A DNA stretch of 64,000 bases from Actinomadura rayongensis (GCF_009831215.1 NZ_WUTW01000010.1:62001-126000); one strand, 5' to 3'. Numbered from the stretch's first letter, positions 50,261-59,603 are shown. Notes: a model not told the origin generated them from the letters alone. A program made the numbers and translations.

Positions 50261-51233
50261 GACTGGATCTCCATGCGGGGGAACTCTCCTCGGTCGGGCC
50301 CGGTGGCCGGATCAGGCCGCCGGGCCGGTCACGTTAGCGATGGCCGGAAAACAGGCACAAGGGGCCTCCGGCGCCTGTCACATTTCTTGGCATCGGATGA
50401 CAACCTCGTTTTCTGCGGGGAGCAAGAAGAGGGTCCGCCGTGGGGGTTCCGGCCGGATGAGCGCGCTGGTTCGCGCGTAACGATCATTGAATCATCTTCA
50501 TGAAATTTGCTATTCCCCGACAGCGGAAAAAACGCCGTCCGGTTGTAACCGCGGCATTGGTTCCGCACTTCGGGCGGCTGCCGCGCGCCGCTCGCCCGCA
50601 GGCGCCGTCCGCCGGGTGCGAGTGGCGCTTCCGCGCGGCGCTGGGGACACTGCCGGGACTTCGGCGTCACCGGACATGCCATCGCGTTCCGCGGGCGCGG
50701 CCGTCGCCGTGCTTGCGCGGTCCGGGTCGCCGATCGGCGACGGCCGGACCGTGGTCTTCACGTCGGCCTTCGCACCGACCGCCGAGAGGGCGTCGTCCGG
50801 AATCACCGGTGTCCGTACCCCCGACCTGCGGCCGTTCCGGCAGCGGATCTCCGCGTCCCGAACAGGGCCATTGGTTCCGCCGCCTTCCGGTCTGGGGTTC
50901 CCCTCGTCAAGTGCGGCAGCGTAGCGAAGCCCGCGAACGCCGAACAAGACATACCGCCCAGACGGCCGGTGCCCTAATGAAACCCGATAGTTTTCCGGCG
51001 CGCAACGTCGCGGAAACACTCCGGGATCGACATTATAAAAAAGTGAGCAAAAATCGCCGGATCACCCGCCGTGCGCTCGAGTGACGAGCAAAAACACTCG
51101 CGTCCGGACAACGGCACCCGGCGAAACGCGCGGACCACGTCAATATGGGGCCGTTACCCTTGCCGAGTCCGGCGCAATCGTGATCGCCTTCACTGTGCGC
51201 CGGTCTGGCGCACAGCATGAGGGAGGACAGCAC
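50261..51233. other. Gene-free spacer upstream of the Mce operon
   Basis: About 970 bp between the divergent yrbEA and the signal-peptide protein gene. It is visibly less GC-rich than the rest, with stretches such as ATGAAATTTGCTATTCC near 50500 and ATTATAAAAAAGTGAGC near 51030. It must hold both promoters. Open frames inside it (for example a 169-codon minus-strand one at 50510-51019) have no recognisable domain, no membrane segment and irregular codon bias. A 12-bp direct repeat CATTGGTTCCGC occurs at about 50557 and 50869. I can support no gene or RNA. Confidence 0.5.
51193..51215. promoter_or_regulatory. 9-bp perfect inverted repeat before the signal-peptide protein gene
   Basis: CTGTGCGCC and GGCGCACAG flank a five-base centre, ending 6 nt before the GGGAGG ribosome binding site. 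It could be an operator or an mRNA hairpin affecting initiation. No matching site was noticed elsewhere. Confidence 0.5.
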
Positions 51234-52793
51234 GTGACGTTCCGGTCGGCGCGGAAACCGCTCATCGCGGGACTCGGCGCGGCGGCGGTCTTCGCCGTCG
51301 TCGGCGTTTCCCCCGGGGCATTCGCGGCGGCGGACACCTCCGACGACCCGGACCTGATCGCGCACGTCCACGTCACGCTCCAGCTCTCCGACGCCACCGT
51401 CCGGCCCGGCGCGCACGTCACCGCCACGATGACGGTGGTGGCCGAGGAGGGCGTCCCCTCGACGCTGACGCGGTGGGCGATCTCCGCCGGCAAGGCTTCG
51501 GTCAGCCCGGCGAGCGGAACGTTGGGCACCGTGTACCTGGCGCCCAAGACGGTCACCGCGCAGATCACCGTGCCGTCGGGCGCCGCGGCCGGCTCGATCA
51601 CCGTCGACGCCGTCGTCACCGGCCCCCGGCTGGTGACCGCCGCGAGCGACGCCAAGTCGATGCAGGTCGTCCCCGGAACGGTCGACAAGCCGACCACGCC
51701 GCCGAAGCACTCGCCGACGCCGACGCCTAAGCCGTCGCACAGCAAGCCGCCGACCGCCTCGCCGCACGACCCCGGCAACAACGGCACTCCCGGCGGCGGC
51801 GCGATTCCCTCGCTGCCGATCACGACCGCGCCGACGATGCCGACCGCGCCCCCGGTGGACGCGCCCGAGGTCGCGCTGCCGCCGGTGTCCGACCCGCAGG
51901 TCGCGACCGCGACGCCGGACCAGATCGCCGTCGCGTCCACGAGGACGGCGCTGCGCTCGGCGGCGGCGTCGCTGCCCATCGCGCAGAAGATCGGCCCGGG
52001 CGCGGCGGGCTGGATGGCCGCGCTCCTCGCCGGTCAGATCCTCCTGATGACGCGCGTGCGGATGGCACGGCGCGGGCACCGCGACAAGGCCGCCCGCCGG
52101 CTCGCCACCGCGTCCGCCTCGTCGGCCGCCGCGACCGTCGTCCTGCCCCGTCGCGTCACGCCGGTCCCCGAGCCGGCTCCGGCCGTCCCGGCGCGGCTCG
52201 ACGCGCCCGCTGCGGCGCCCGAGCCCGCGAAGGCCGCCAAGAAGACCAAGGCCGCCAAGCCCGCCAGGGCGAAGCGACGCGCGTCGAAGGCGGCGGACTC
52301 CCTTCCCGCCACGGCGGAGCGGCCGAAGGCGTCGGAGTCCCTGCCCGCCAAGGCAGAGCAGCCGGAGGCATCGGCGTCCCCGCCCGCCAAGGCGGCGCGG
52401 CCGGAAGCGTCGGCGTCCCTGCCCGTCACGGCGAAGCAGGACAAGCCGGAAGTGGCCGAGCCGCTGCCCGTCGCCGCGGAGCGACACGAGCCCGAAGCGG
52501 CCCAGCCGCTGCCGCTGCCCGTCGAGGCGAAGCACGACGAGCCCGAGGCGGCCCAGCCGCTGCCGGTCGAGGCGAAGCGAGACGAGCCTCGGCCCGAGGC
52601 GATGCGCGACGAGCCGGTTTCCCCGTCCGCCGGGGCGAAGCAGGACGAGCCGAAGGCGGCGAAGTCCAAGCCCGCGAAGGACGGCACGCGGCGGCGCTCG
52701 GCGCCGAAGCCCGCGCCGGCGAAGGGACGCGCGGCCAAGCGCCGCTCCGGACGCCGGTTCTCCCTGCTGCCCGGCGACCCCGGAGGATCCTGA
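51234..52793 (+). CDS. Exported single-pass protein with Ig-like domain and basic repeat-rich tail
   Basis: 519 residues from a GTG at 51234 with GGGAGG 7 nt upstream. A signal peptide (about 1-31, ending SPGAFAAA) is followed by a beta-rich, Ig-like region (about 40-150; HVTLQLSDATVRPGAHVTAT), a Pro/Thr/Ser-rich wall-spanning stretch (about 155-240), a membrane helix (about 264-280, AAGWMAALLAGQILLM) and a ~240-residue cytoplasmic tail of imperfect ~17-residue repeats such as SLPAKAEQPEAS and PLPVEAKHDEPEAAQ, ending in a Lys/Arg-rich run. No family is recognised. A tail on this side could bind nucleic acid, lipid headgroups or acidic partners; that is inference. Confidence 0.75.
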   Translation: MTFRSARKPLIAGLGAAAVFAVVGVSPGAFAAADTSDDPDLIAHVHVTLQLSDATVRPGAHVTATMTVVAEEGVPSTLTRWAISAGKASVSPASGTLGTVYLAPKTVTAQITVPSGAAAGSITVDAVVTGPRLVTAASDAKSMQVVPGTVDKPTTPPKHSPTPTPKPSHSKPPTASPHDPGNNGTPGGGAIPSLPITTAPTMPTAPPVDAPEVALPPVSDPQVATATPDQIAVASTRTALRSAAASLPIAQKIGPGAAGWMAALLAGQILLMTRVRMARRGHRDKAARRLATASASSAAATVVLPRRVTPVPEPAPAVPARLDAPAAAPEPAKAAKKTKAAKPARAKRRASKAADSLPATAERPKASESLPAKAEQPEASASPPAKAARPEASASLPVTAKQDKPEVAEPLPVAAERHEPEAAQPLPLPVEAKHDEPEAAQPLPVEAKRDEPRPEAMRDEPVSPSAGAKQDEPKAAKSKPAKDGTRRRSAPKPAPAKGRAAKRRSGRRFSLLPGDPGGS

Positions 52794-52816
52794 GCCCCGC
52801 GCCGGGCCCCCAGACG

Positions 52817-52876
52817 GACCCCTTCCCCTTCCCGCAGCGCGCCGTTCGGGAAAGGGAAGGGGTCTCCTTTTCTCTC
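52817..52876. terminator. Strong bidirectional terminator
   Basis: An 18-bp stem (GACCCCTTCCCCTTCCCG against its complement, one mismatch) with a 12-base loop ends at 52864 and is followed by TCCTTTTCT on the plus strand. It serves the convergent exported-protein and PucR genes, whose ends flank it. Confidence 0.85.
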
Positions 52877-54137
52877 AGCCGACCGTGTCCGCGTCCTCGC
52901 GCGCCTGCCGGATCCACGCGCGCAGGAGCAGCATCAGCTCCAGCCGGATCTCGGGGTCCTCGATGTCGAAGTCGAACATCTCGGTGAGCTGCGCCATCCG
53001 GTAGCGGACGGTCTGCGGATGGACGTTCAGCGCCACCGCCGCGTCCGTCGCGTTGAACCCGTTCTTCAGGCACTCCAGCAGCGTGACCGCGAGGCTCAGC
53101 CCCTTCTTCGAGCGGTTGCGCAGCTGGAGCGGGGCGAGGCGGCGCGCGGCGACGACGTCCACGAGCGGCCCGCCCTCCTGGATCAGCAGTTCGGGAAGGT
53201 GCTCCTCCGCGCGGATCAGCCGGCCGGGCCGGGGACGGCCCGTCTCGCGCGGCCCCGGCGCGAGGTCCAGCGCGCGCCGCGCCCAGTGCAGCGACATCCG
53301 GGCTTCCTCGGGCGCGACCGTCGGCCCTGCGGCGGCGGTCCATCCGGCGAGCGTCCCGGCGAGCCGGTCCACCTGCCCTGGGCCCTCCGGGTCGGGGACG
53401 ACGATGCACGGCCGGCCCTGGTCCAGCCCGACGAGCATCTCCGGCGGCAGGCCCGCCGGCCCTTCGCCGCCGTTGCCCGGCCAGGGCTGCAGCACCACGA
53501 CCGCGAGACGGCGCGGCAGGCGCCAGCCCGCCACCGCCGCCTGCTCGGCGATCACGTTCGGCGGGACGGGCGCGTCCGACAGCAGCAGGGACAGCAGCCG
53601 CGCCCGGCGCTGCTCCCGCTCCCCCGCCGCCTTCTCCCTGGCGCGCGCGTATCCGTCGGCGGCGGCGGACGACAGCTCGTCCAGGTACGCGAAGTTCGCC
53701 TCGGCCATCGCGCTGAGGAACTCCAGCGGACGGCCCTCGCGCTCGTACTCGGTCGACAGGTACCGCCAGGCGAGCCGGGACGCGATGCGCATGGCGTTCT
53801 GGAAGTGCTCCAGGCTGCGTCCCTCGACGGCCTCGCCGTACCCGACGTCGAAGTAGACCTTGTGGACGTCGTCCCAGGAGGTCTCCGGATCGTCGATCAG
53901 CCGGACGAAGTGCTCCATCGCGAACCCGACGGCCGCCTCCACGACCTGCCGGTACTGCGGGTCGCCGGGCCGCGCGTACTCGGGCACCTCGCGCAGCACG
54001 CCGTCGATCATGTACTGCTCGACGGCCGCGAGGTGGGCCCGCAGCCATACGGCGGCCCCGTCGGGCAGTTCCCGCCAAGGCTCGGCGGAGATCGACACCG
54101 GCCAGCCCCCGTCCCTCTGCGTCCTCGTCGCGGTCAC
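52875..54137 (-). CDS. PucR family regulator
   Basis: 420 residues from a GTG. The N-terminal helical part (about 1-170) resembles the RsbRD_N-like domain of actinomycete PucR proteins (FAMEHFVRLIDDP, HKVYFDVGYGEAV). A middle GGDEF-related region (about 190-310) leads to the C-terminal HTH_30 domain: LAVTLLECLKNGFNATDAAV, NVHPQTVRYRMAQLTEM. Members control purine, amino acid or stress genes. It converges on the exported-protein gene and is followed by the universal stress gene on the same strand; its targets are unknown. Confidence 0.88.
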   Translation of the reverse strand: MTATRTQRDGGWPVSISAEPWRELPDGAAVWLRAHLAAVEQYMIDGVLREVPEYARPGDPQYRQVVEAAVGFAMEHFVRLIDDPETSWDDVHKVYFDVGYGEAVEGRSLEHFQNAMRIASRLAWRYLSTEYEREGRPLEFLSAMAEANFAYLDELSSAAADGYARAREKAAGEREQRRARLLSLLLSDAPVPPNVIAEQAAVAGWRLPRRLAVVVLQPWPGNGGEGPAGLPPEMLVGLDQGRPCIVVPDPEGPGQVDRLAGTLAGWTAAAGPTVAPEEARMSLHWARRALDLAPGPRETGRPRPGRLIRAEEHLPELLIQEGGPLVDVVAARRLAPLQLRNRSKKGLSLAVTLLECLKNGFNATDAAVALNVHPQTVRYRMAQLTEMFDFDIEDPEIRLELMLLLRAWIRQAREDADTVG

Positions 54138-54271
54138 CGCGCACCTCCGTATCCCCGGGAATCCCGACCGTAGAGCGCCGTTCGGTCAGGGGACACTCAG
54201 CACCCACACGCGGTGATCGGCCGCCGTTGTCACTCGACTCACAAAGCGGGGACGCGCGGCGCTCCGATCGG

Positions 54272-55135
54272 TCAGTGCCGCTCCGGCGGGACGACCGCGA
54301 CCGGGCAGTGCGCGCGGTGCAGCATCGCCTGGCCGACCGAGCCGAGCAGCAGGCCGGTGAAGCCGCCGCGTCCGCGCGAGCCGACGACGAGAAGGTCGGC
54401 GCGGGCGCTCGCCCCGGCGAGGACGCGGGCGGGACGGCCCGCCACCACCTCCTGGACGATCTCCAGGTCGGGATGGTGCTCCTGCCGTCCGGCCAGCGCC
54501 TCGGCGAGCGCCCGTTCGCGGTCGGCGGCGTCGGGCTCGTCCACCGGCGGGACCAGCGCCCCGCCGCCGACCGGCAGCGGCTCGTCGAACACCAGCAGCG
54601 CGCGCAGCCGGGCGCCGCGCCGCGCCGCGATCGCGCAGGCCACGTCGATGGCGCGGGCCGAGGTCGGCGAGCCGTCCACGCCGACGAGCACTTCGCCGTA
54701 GGGGAACGAGCCCGGTTCGCGGACGACCACCGCCGGCACGGTCGTGTGCGCGGCGACCTGGGACGCCACGGAGCCGAGGAACGCGCCGGTGAGCCGTCCC
54801 GCGCCGTGCGAGCCGACGACGGTCATCAGCGCGGCGCGTCCCTCGTCGACGAGCACGCCCGCGGGCTGCCCCGGCAGCTGCTCGACGCGCACCTCGACGT
54901 CGCGGGCGACCGAGCGCGCGTGCGCCGCGCAGCGTTCCAGCGCGTCCCGGCCGCCCTGCGCCAGCCAGGTGCGGGCCTCCCGGACGCGCGGATCGTTGCT
55001 GTCCGCCAGCAGCCACGCCCCGGCGACGTTGACGAGCCGCAGCCGCGCGCCGGCCCGTTCCGCCTCCGCCGCGGCCCACGCCACGGCCGCCGTGCTCTGC
55101 TCCGACTCGTCCACGCCCACGAGGATCTCGTTCAT
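54272..55135 (-). CDS. Tandem-domain universal stress protein
   Basis: 287 residues, two UspA domains (about 1-140 and 147-287). Each starts ILVGVDES/VLVGVDGS and ends with the ATP-binding loop GX2GX9G(S/T): VVGSHGAGRLTGAFLGSVAS and VVGSRGRGGFTGLLLGSVGQ. Proteins of this type bind ATP and act in hypoxia or stress response in actinobacteria; the specific role is unknown. The gene is divergent from the reductase gene. The 134-bp spacer on its other side, before the PucR gene, holds nothing I can identify. Confidence 0.93.
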   Translation of the reverse strand: MNEILVGVDESEQSTAAVAWAAAEAERAGARLRLVNVAGAWLLADSNDPRVREARTWLAQGGRDALERCAAHARSVARDVEVRVEQLPGQPAGVLVDEGRAALMTVVGSHGAGRLTGAFLGSVASQVAAHTTVPAVVVREPGSFPYGEVLVGVDGSPTSARAIDVACAIAARRGARLRALLVFDEPLPVGGGALVPPVDEPDAADRERALAEALAGRQEHHPDLEIVQEVVAGRPARVLAGASARADLLVVGSRGRGGFTGLLLGSVGQAMLHRAHCPVAVVPPERH

Positions 55136-55218
55136 GGCACGGAACGCTACGGAGCGTCGCGGCGGGATGCGCGCACCGTGACACGGGCGTTTCCGGACCG
55201 TCCGCCTAGAGTGCAGGC

Positions 55219-55884
55219 ATGGACATGGACGCGATGCTGGAGGCCTATTCGTATCCCGCCACGACGCCGTGGCTGCGCGCCAACATGATCTCGTCGCTGG
55301 ACGGGGCGATCCGCTACAAGGGCGACACGGGCGCGCTCGGCTACGCGGCGGACTGGGAGCTGATGCGCCGCTTCCGCACGCTGGCCGACGTCGTCGTCAT
55401 GGGAGCGACCACGATCCGGGAGTACGGCGAGTACCCGGCCTCGGCGGCCGAGCTGGCGATCGTGTCGCGGAGCCTCGACCTGGACTTCGACGGCCCGCTG
55501 TTCGCCGACGCGCCCGTCCCGCCGCTCCTCTATACCTGCGCGTCCGCGCCGGCCGACCGGTTGCGCAAGGCGCGCACGCGCGCCCGGGTGCTGCTGCACG
55601 GCGAGCACGACGCCGACATCCCCGCGATGCTCGCCGACCTCGCCGACCGCGGGCTCGCCCGCCAGCTCTGCGAGGGCGGGCCGACGCTGCTCGCCGAGAT
55701 CGCCGCGGCCGGGCGCGTGGACGAGCTGTGCCTGACGCTGAGCCCCGTCCTCGTCGCGGGCGACGCGCCGCGCATCATGAACGGCCGGATCATCGACCTG
55801 CAGCGGATGACGCTCCGCCATGCGATCCAGGACGGCGACTACCTCTTCCTGCGCTACCTCCGCGCGGCGCCCGCCGAGACGTGA
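55219..55884 (+). CDS. RibD C-terminal/dihydrofolate reductase-like protein
   Basis: 221 residues. RibD_C features: LRANMISSLDGAIRYKGDTG at the N-terminus, VVVMGATTIREYGEYPA (NADPH site), CEGGPTLLAEI and LCLTLSPVLVAGDAPRIM. The family reduces pyrimidines or pterin-like compounds with NADPH; deazaflavin and riboflavin pathways also use it. TAGAGT ends 6 nt before the ATG and no Shine-Dalgarno is seen, so the transcript may be leaderless. The substrate is unknown. The next gene, an F420-dependent oxidoreductase, lies 112 nt downstream. Confidence 0.88.
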   Translation: MDMDAMLEAYSYPATTPWLRANMISSLDGAIRYKGDTGALGYAADWELMRRFRTLADVVVMGATTIREYGEYPASAAELAIVSRSLDLDFDGPLFADAPVPPLLYTCASAPADRLRKARTRARVLLHGEHDADIPAMLADLADRGLARQLCEGGPTLLAEIAAAGRVDELCLTLSPVLVAGDAPRIMNGRIIDLQRMTLRHAIQDGDYLFLRYLRAAPAET

Positions 55885-55996
55885 CCCCGAGCGGATTCGC
55901 CGCCGACGCGCGGGTACGCGGAACAACGTTGGCCCGGCGGACGCTCTTGCGTCCGTGGAAGGACGGCCTTTCCCCATCACGCGAAGCGGAGGAGAC

Positions 55997-56839
55997 ATGA
56001 CGGACATCGACGTCGGCCGGTTCGGGATCTGGCGGCGCTGGCAGGAGACGAGCCCGGAGTTCGCCCGGGAGGCCGAGGCGCTCGGCTACGGCGCGATCTG
56101 GCTCGGCTCCTCGCCCGGCGCGGACCTGGACGTCGCCGAGCGCCTGCTCGCCGCCACCGACCGGATCGTCATCGCGACCGGCATCGTCAACATGTGGGCG
56201 ACGTCCGCCGACGACGTCGCCGCGTCCTACCGCCGGATCACCGACGCCCACCCCGGACGGTTCCTGCTCGGCGTCGGGATCGGCCACCCCGAGGCGACGC
56301 GCGAGTACCAGAGCCCGTACGACACGATCGTCGCCTACCTGGACCGGCTCGACGCGGGCGGCGTGCCCGTCGACGGCCGCGTCCTCGCGGCGCTCGGCCC
56401 GAAGGTGCTGCGGCTCGCCGCCGAGCGGGCGCGCGGCGCGCACCCCTACCTCGTCACGCCCGAGCACTCCCGGCGGGCGCGCGAGATCCTCGGCCCGGAC
56501 GCGCTGCTCGCGCCCGAGCAGAAGGTCGTCCTGGACGAGGACGCCGACCGCGCCCGCACGACGGCCCGCGGAAAAGTCGCGCATCCCTACCTCAAGCTCA
56601 GCAACTACACGAACAACCTGCGTCGCCTCGGCTGGACCGACGAGGACATCGCCGGCGACGGCAGCGACGCCCTCATCGACGAGCTCGCCCCGCACGGCGA
56701 CGCCGCGACGGTCGCGGCGGCGGTGACGCGGCATCTCGAAGTTGGCGCGAACCACGTGGCCCTCCAGCCCCTCACCGCGGACGACGCCGACCCGCTCCCC
56801 ACCCTGCGCGCCCTGGCGCAGGCCCTCAAACTGACCTGA
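55997..56839 (+). CDS. F420-dependent LLM class oxidoreductase (TIGR03620 type)
   Basis: 280 residues; the ATG at 55997 has GGAGGAG 4 nt upstream, so the longer frame reaching back into the reductase gene is rejected. LGYGAIWLGSSPGADLDVAE, IVIATGIVNMWATSADDVAA, HPGRFLLGVGIGHPEA and LAALGPKVLRLAAERARGAH follow the bacterial luciferase-like TIM-barrel pattern of F420-using enzymes. It reduces or oxidises an unidentified substrate with coenzyme F420. A strong terminator hairpin follows the stop. Confidence 0.9.
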   Translation: MTDIDVGRFGIWRRWQETSPEFAREAEALGYGAIWLGSSPGADLDVAERLLAATDRIVIATGIVNMWATSADDVAASYRRITDAHPGRFLLGVGIGHPEATREYQSPYDTIVAYLDRLDAGGVPVDGRVLAALGPKVLRLAAERARGAHPYLVTPEHSRRAREILGPDALLAPEQKVVLDEDADRARTTARGKVAHPYLKLSNYTNNLRRLGWTDEDIAGDGSDALIDELAPHGDAATVAAAVTRHLEVGANHVALQPLTADDADPLPTLRALAQALKLT

Positions 56840-56853
56840 TCCGCCGACAGGAC

Positions 56854-56897
56854 GCCCGCCCGACACGTCAGTTCGTCGCAGCGACGTGCGGGCGGGC
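56854..56897. terminator. Terminator hairpin after the F420 oxidoreductase gene
   Basis: GCCCGCCCG-A-CACGTC pairs with GACGTGCGGGCGGGC around a 13-base loop: 15 bp with one bulge, 14 nt after the stop. It separates the oxidoreductase from the ABC importer operon. Confidence 0.7.
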
Positions 56898-56969
56898 GGC
56901 GCTCCCGCGGGAAGGGCACGATCCGGTCACAGAGGTGTGATCCGAACAGCCCAGTGGTAGTGATCACCC

Positions 56970-57617
56970 GTGAACTTTTGGGAGTACCTGCGCAGCCGCC
57001 AGGAACTGCTCGTGTTCGAGACGTGGCAGCACGCGAGCATGGTGTTCCAGTGCGTGGTGGCCGCGCTCCTCCTCGGAGTCGCCGTCGGGGTGCTCGTGTA
57101 CCGGAGCCCGCGGCTGTCGGGGTTCGCCACCGGCACCGCCGGGGCCGTGTTCACGATCCCGTCGCTGGCCCTGCTCGGCCTGCTCATCACCCCGCTCGGC
57201 CTCGGCGTCGCCCCGAGCGTCGTCGCGCTGACGCTGTACTCGCTGCTCCCGATCGTGCGGAACACCATCGTCGGCCTGAACGGCGTGGACCGCACCCTCG
57301 TGGACGCGGCGCGCGGCATCGGCATGGGGCGCGGCCGGATCCTGCTGCGCGTCGAGCTGCCGCTCGCCTGGCCGGTCATCCTCACCGGCGCGCGCGTCGC
57401 CACGCAGCTCGCGATGGGCATCGGCGCGATCGCCGCGTACGTGTCCGGGCCGGGCCTCGGCGAGCAGATCTTCTCCGGGCTCGGCCGGCTCGGCGGCGCG
57501 AACTCCGTCAACATGACGCTCGCCGGAACGCTCGGCGTGATCGTCCTGGCCCTGCTCTTCGACGGCTGCTTCCTCGTGATCGGCCGTCTGACCACACCGC
57601 GAGGGATCCGTGCCTGA
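56970..57617 (+). CDS. ABC importer permease, osmoprotectant (OpuCB/ProW) type
   Basis: 215 residues, GTG start, five to six membrane segments. FTIPSLALLGLLITPLGLG, the EAA-like loop DRTLVDAARGIGMGRGRILL and VELPLAWPVILTGARVATQL are conserved in OpuC/YehW permeases. Its stop overlaps the ATPase gene (8 nt). With the second permease at 58806 it forms the channel for a quaternary-amine importer (glycine betaine, choline or carnitine). Confidence 0.9.
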   Translation: MNFWEYLRSRQELLVFETWQHASMVFQCVVAALLLGVAVGVLVYRSPRLSGFATGTAGAVFTIPSLALLGLLITPLGLGVAPSVVALTLYSLLPIVRNTIVGLNGVDRTLVDAARGIGMGRGRILLRVELPLAWPVILTGARVATQLAMGIGAIAAYVSGPGLGEQIFSGLGRLGGANSVNMTLAGTLGVIVLALLFDGCFLVIGRLTTPRGIRA

Positions 57618-58809
57618 CAGCTCCCCCGACGCGCCGGACTCCCCCGCCGCCGGCGCGGCCCCGGCCACCGACCGTGCCGGGATCGAACTGATCAACGTCA
57701 CCAAGCGCTATCCGGGGCAGAAGACGCCCGCGGTGGACGACGTGACGCTGACGGTCCCGGTCGGCGAGATCGTCGTGCTGCTCGGCCCGTCCGGCAGCGG
57801 CAAGACGACCACGATGCGGCTGATCAACCGGCTGATCGAGCCGACGTCCGGGAAGATCACCGTGGCCGGACGGGACGCGCTCGGCCTCAACCCGACCGAG
57901 CTGCGCCGCCACATCGGCTACGTCATCCAGGACGCCGGGCTGTTCCCCCACATGACGGTCGCCACGAACGTCGGCCTCGTCCCGCAGATGCTGAAGTGGG
58001 ACCGCAAGCGGATCGCCGACCGCGTCGACGAACTGCTGGACCTCGTCGACCTGCCCCCCGACCAGTACCGCGACCGGTATCCGCGCGAGCTGTCGGGCGG
58101 GCAGCGCCAGCGGGTCGGCGTCGCCCGGGCGCTCGCCGCCGACCCGCCGGTCATGCTGATGGACGAGCCGTTCGGCGCGCTCGACCCCATCACCCGCGAA
58201 CACCTCCAGGACTCGCTGCTGCATCTGCAGGACGAGCTGGGCAAGACGATCGTGTTCGTCACCCACGACATCAACGAGGCGCTGAAGCTCGGCGACCGCA
58301 TCGCGATCCTCGACAAGGGCTCGCGGATCGCGCAGTTCGGCACCCCGCAGGAGATCCTGCTCAACCCGGCGGACGCCTACGTCGAGCAGTTCATCGGCGG
58401 CGGCCAGGCGATGCGGCTGCTGCGGTTCAGCCGTGTCGCGGACGTGCCGCTCCAGCAGGTGCCCGAGGCGGCCCCCGGCGACGACGCCGACGCCGTCCGG
58501 GACCGGCTCGGCGACACCGGGTTCGCGGTCGTGCTGGACGAGCGGCGCCGTCCCGTCCGCTGGATCACCGCGGCGAACCTGGACGGCGTGACCGGTCCCG
58601 TCGGCGAGCGCGGCGAGGACGTCGCCGACCCGATCCGGGGACGCAACACGCTGCAGCAGGCGCTGGAGACGCTGATCCAGAGCGACCACGAGTGCGTCCC
58701 GGTCGTCGGGCGCGGCGGCGTCTACCAGGGCACGGTCACGCTCGCGACCGTCCAGAACGCGATCCGGGAGATGCGCCGCACCGCCGAGCGCGCGGGGGCG
58801 GGCGCGTGA
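57610..58809 (+). CDS. ABC importer ATPase with C-terminal CBS region, osmoprotectant type
   Basis: 399 residues. Walker A GPSGSGKT (59-66), signature LSGGQRQR (161-168), Walker B VMLMDEP (181-187) and the switch histidine in VTHDINEAL are all intact. After the nucleotide-binding domain (about 270) comes a CBS-like region (FAVVLDERRRPVRWITAANL, HECVPVVGRGGVYQGTVTL), which in OpuA/OpuC senses ionic strength. The N-terminal ~20 residues are a Pro/Ala-rich addition. GTGA overlap with the second permease gene. Confidence 0.93.
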   Translation: MPDSSPDAPDSPAAGAAPATDRAGIELINVTKRYPGQKTPAVDDVTLTVPVGEIVVLLGPSGSGKTTTMRLINRLIEPTSGKITVAGRDALGLNPTELRRHIGYVIQDAGLFPHMTVATNVGLVPQMLKWDRKRIADRVDELLDLVDLPPDQYRDRYPRELSGGQRQRVGVARALAADPPVMLMDEPFGALDPITREHLQDSLLHLQDELGKTIVFVTHDINEALKLGDRIAILDKGSRIAQFGTPQEILLNPADAYVEQFIGGGQAMRLLRFSRVADVPLQQVPEAAPGDDADAVRDRLGDTGFAVVLDERRRPVRWITAANLDGVTGPVGERGEDVADPIRGRNTLQQALETLIQSDHECVPVVGRGGVYQGTVTLATVQNAIREMRRTAERAGAGA

Positions 58810-59603
58810 CCGCGCCGCCGCTCGGCGACACCGAGGACGCCGCCGCCGGGACGGGCACGCAGGACGCGCTGCACGCCCCGGCCGGACGGTCCTGGCGCGC
58901 GCTGCTCCAACCGCTGCTCATCGTCGTCGCCGGCCTCGGCTGGATGCTCTACGTCGAGAACGAGCACCTCGACAGCATCGAGAAGCGCGTCCTCGCCCCC
59001 CGCTACGTCGCGCAGAAGACGTGGGAGCACATCGAGCTGGCGCTCGCGTCCACGGCGATCGTGCTGGTCATCGCGATCCCGCTCGGCATCGCGCTGAGCC
59101 GTCCGCGCGTCCGCCGCGCCACGCCGCTGGTCCTCGGCGTCGCGAACATCGGGCAGTCCGCGCCCGCGATCGGCGTCGTCGTGCTGCTCGCCGTGATCTG
59201 GGGCATCGGGTTCTGGACGGCGATCGTCGCGCTCGTCGCGTACGGCATGCTTCCCGCGCTGCGCAACACGATGGTGGGCCTGCAGCAAGTCGATCCGACG
59301 CTCACCGACGCGGGACGGGGCATCGGCATGTCGGCGCCGGCCGTCCTGGGCCGTGTCGAGCTGCCTCTGGCCGCCCCGGTGATCCTCGCGGGGATCCGGA
59401 CGACGCTCGTGCTGATGGTCGGCACCGCGAGCATCGCCTCGTTCATCAGCGGCGGCGGGCTCGGCGACCTCGTCACCACGGGCGTCACCACGCAGCGGAC
59501 GCCGGTGCTGCTGACCGGCTGCGTCCTCATCGCGCTGCTCGCGCTGCTCATCGACTGGCTCGGCGGCGTCGCGACCCGGCTCCTCGCCCCGAAGGGACTC
59601 TGA
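58806..59603 (+). CDS. ABC importer second permease, osmoprotectant (OpuCD) type
   Basis: 265 residues from a GTG at 58806 that overlaps the ATPase stop. About six membrane segments after a ~30-residue hydrophilic start. GQSAPAIGVVVLLAVIWGIG, QQVDPTLTDAGRGIGMSAPA and VELPLAAPVILAGIRTTLVL parallel the first permease. The stop is directly followed by the binding-protein start. Confidence 0.9.
   Translation: MTAPPLGDTEDAAAGTGTQDALHAPAGRSWRALLQPLLIVVAGLGWMLYVENEHLDSIEKRVLAPRYVAQKTWEHIELALASTAIVLVIAIPLGIALSRPRVRRATPLVLGVANIGQSAPAIGVVVLLAVIWGIGFWTAIVALVAYGMLPALRNTMVGLQQVDPTLTDAGRGIGMSAPAVLGRVELPLAAPVILAGIRTTLVLMVGTASIASFISGGGLGDLVTTGVTTQRTPVLLTGCVLIALLALLIDWLGGVATRLLAPKGL

Noticed and set aside
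50510..51019. 169-codon minus-strand frame in the Mce upstream spacer
   Set aside because: No domain, signal, membrane segment or ribosome binding site is evident, and the composition is irregular compared with its neighbours.
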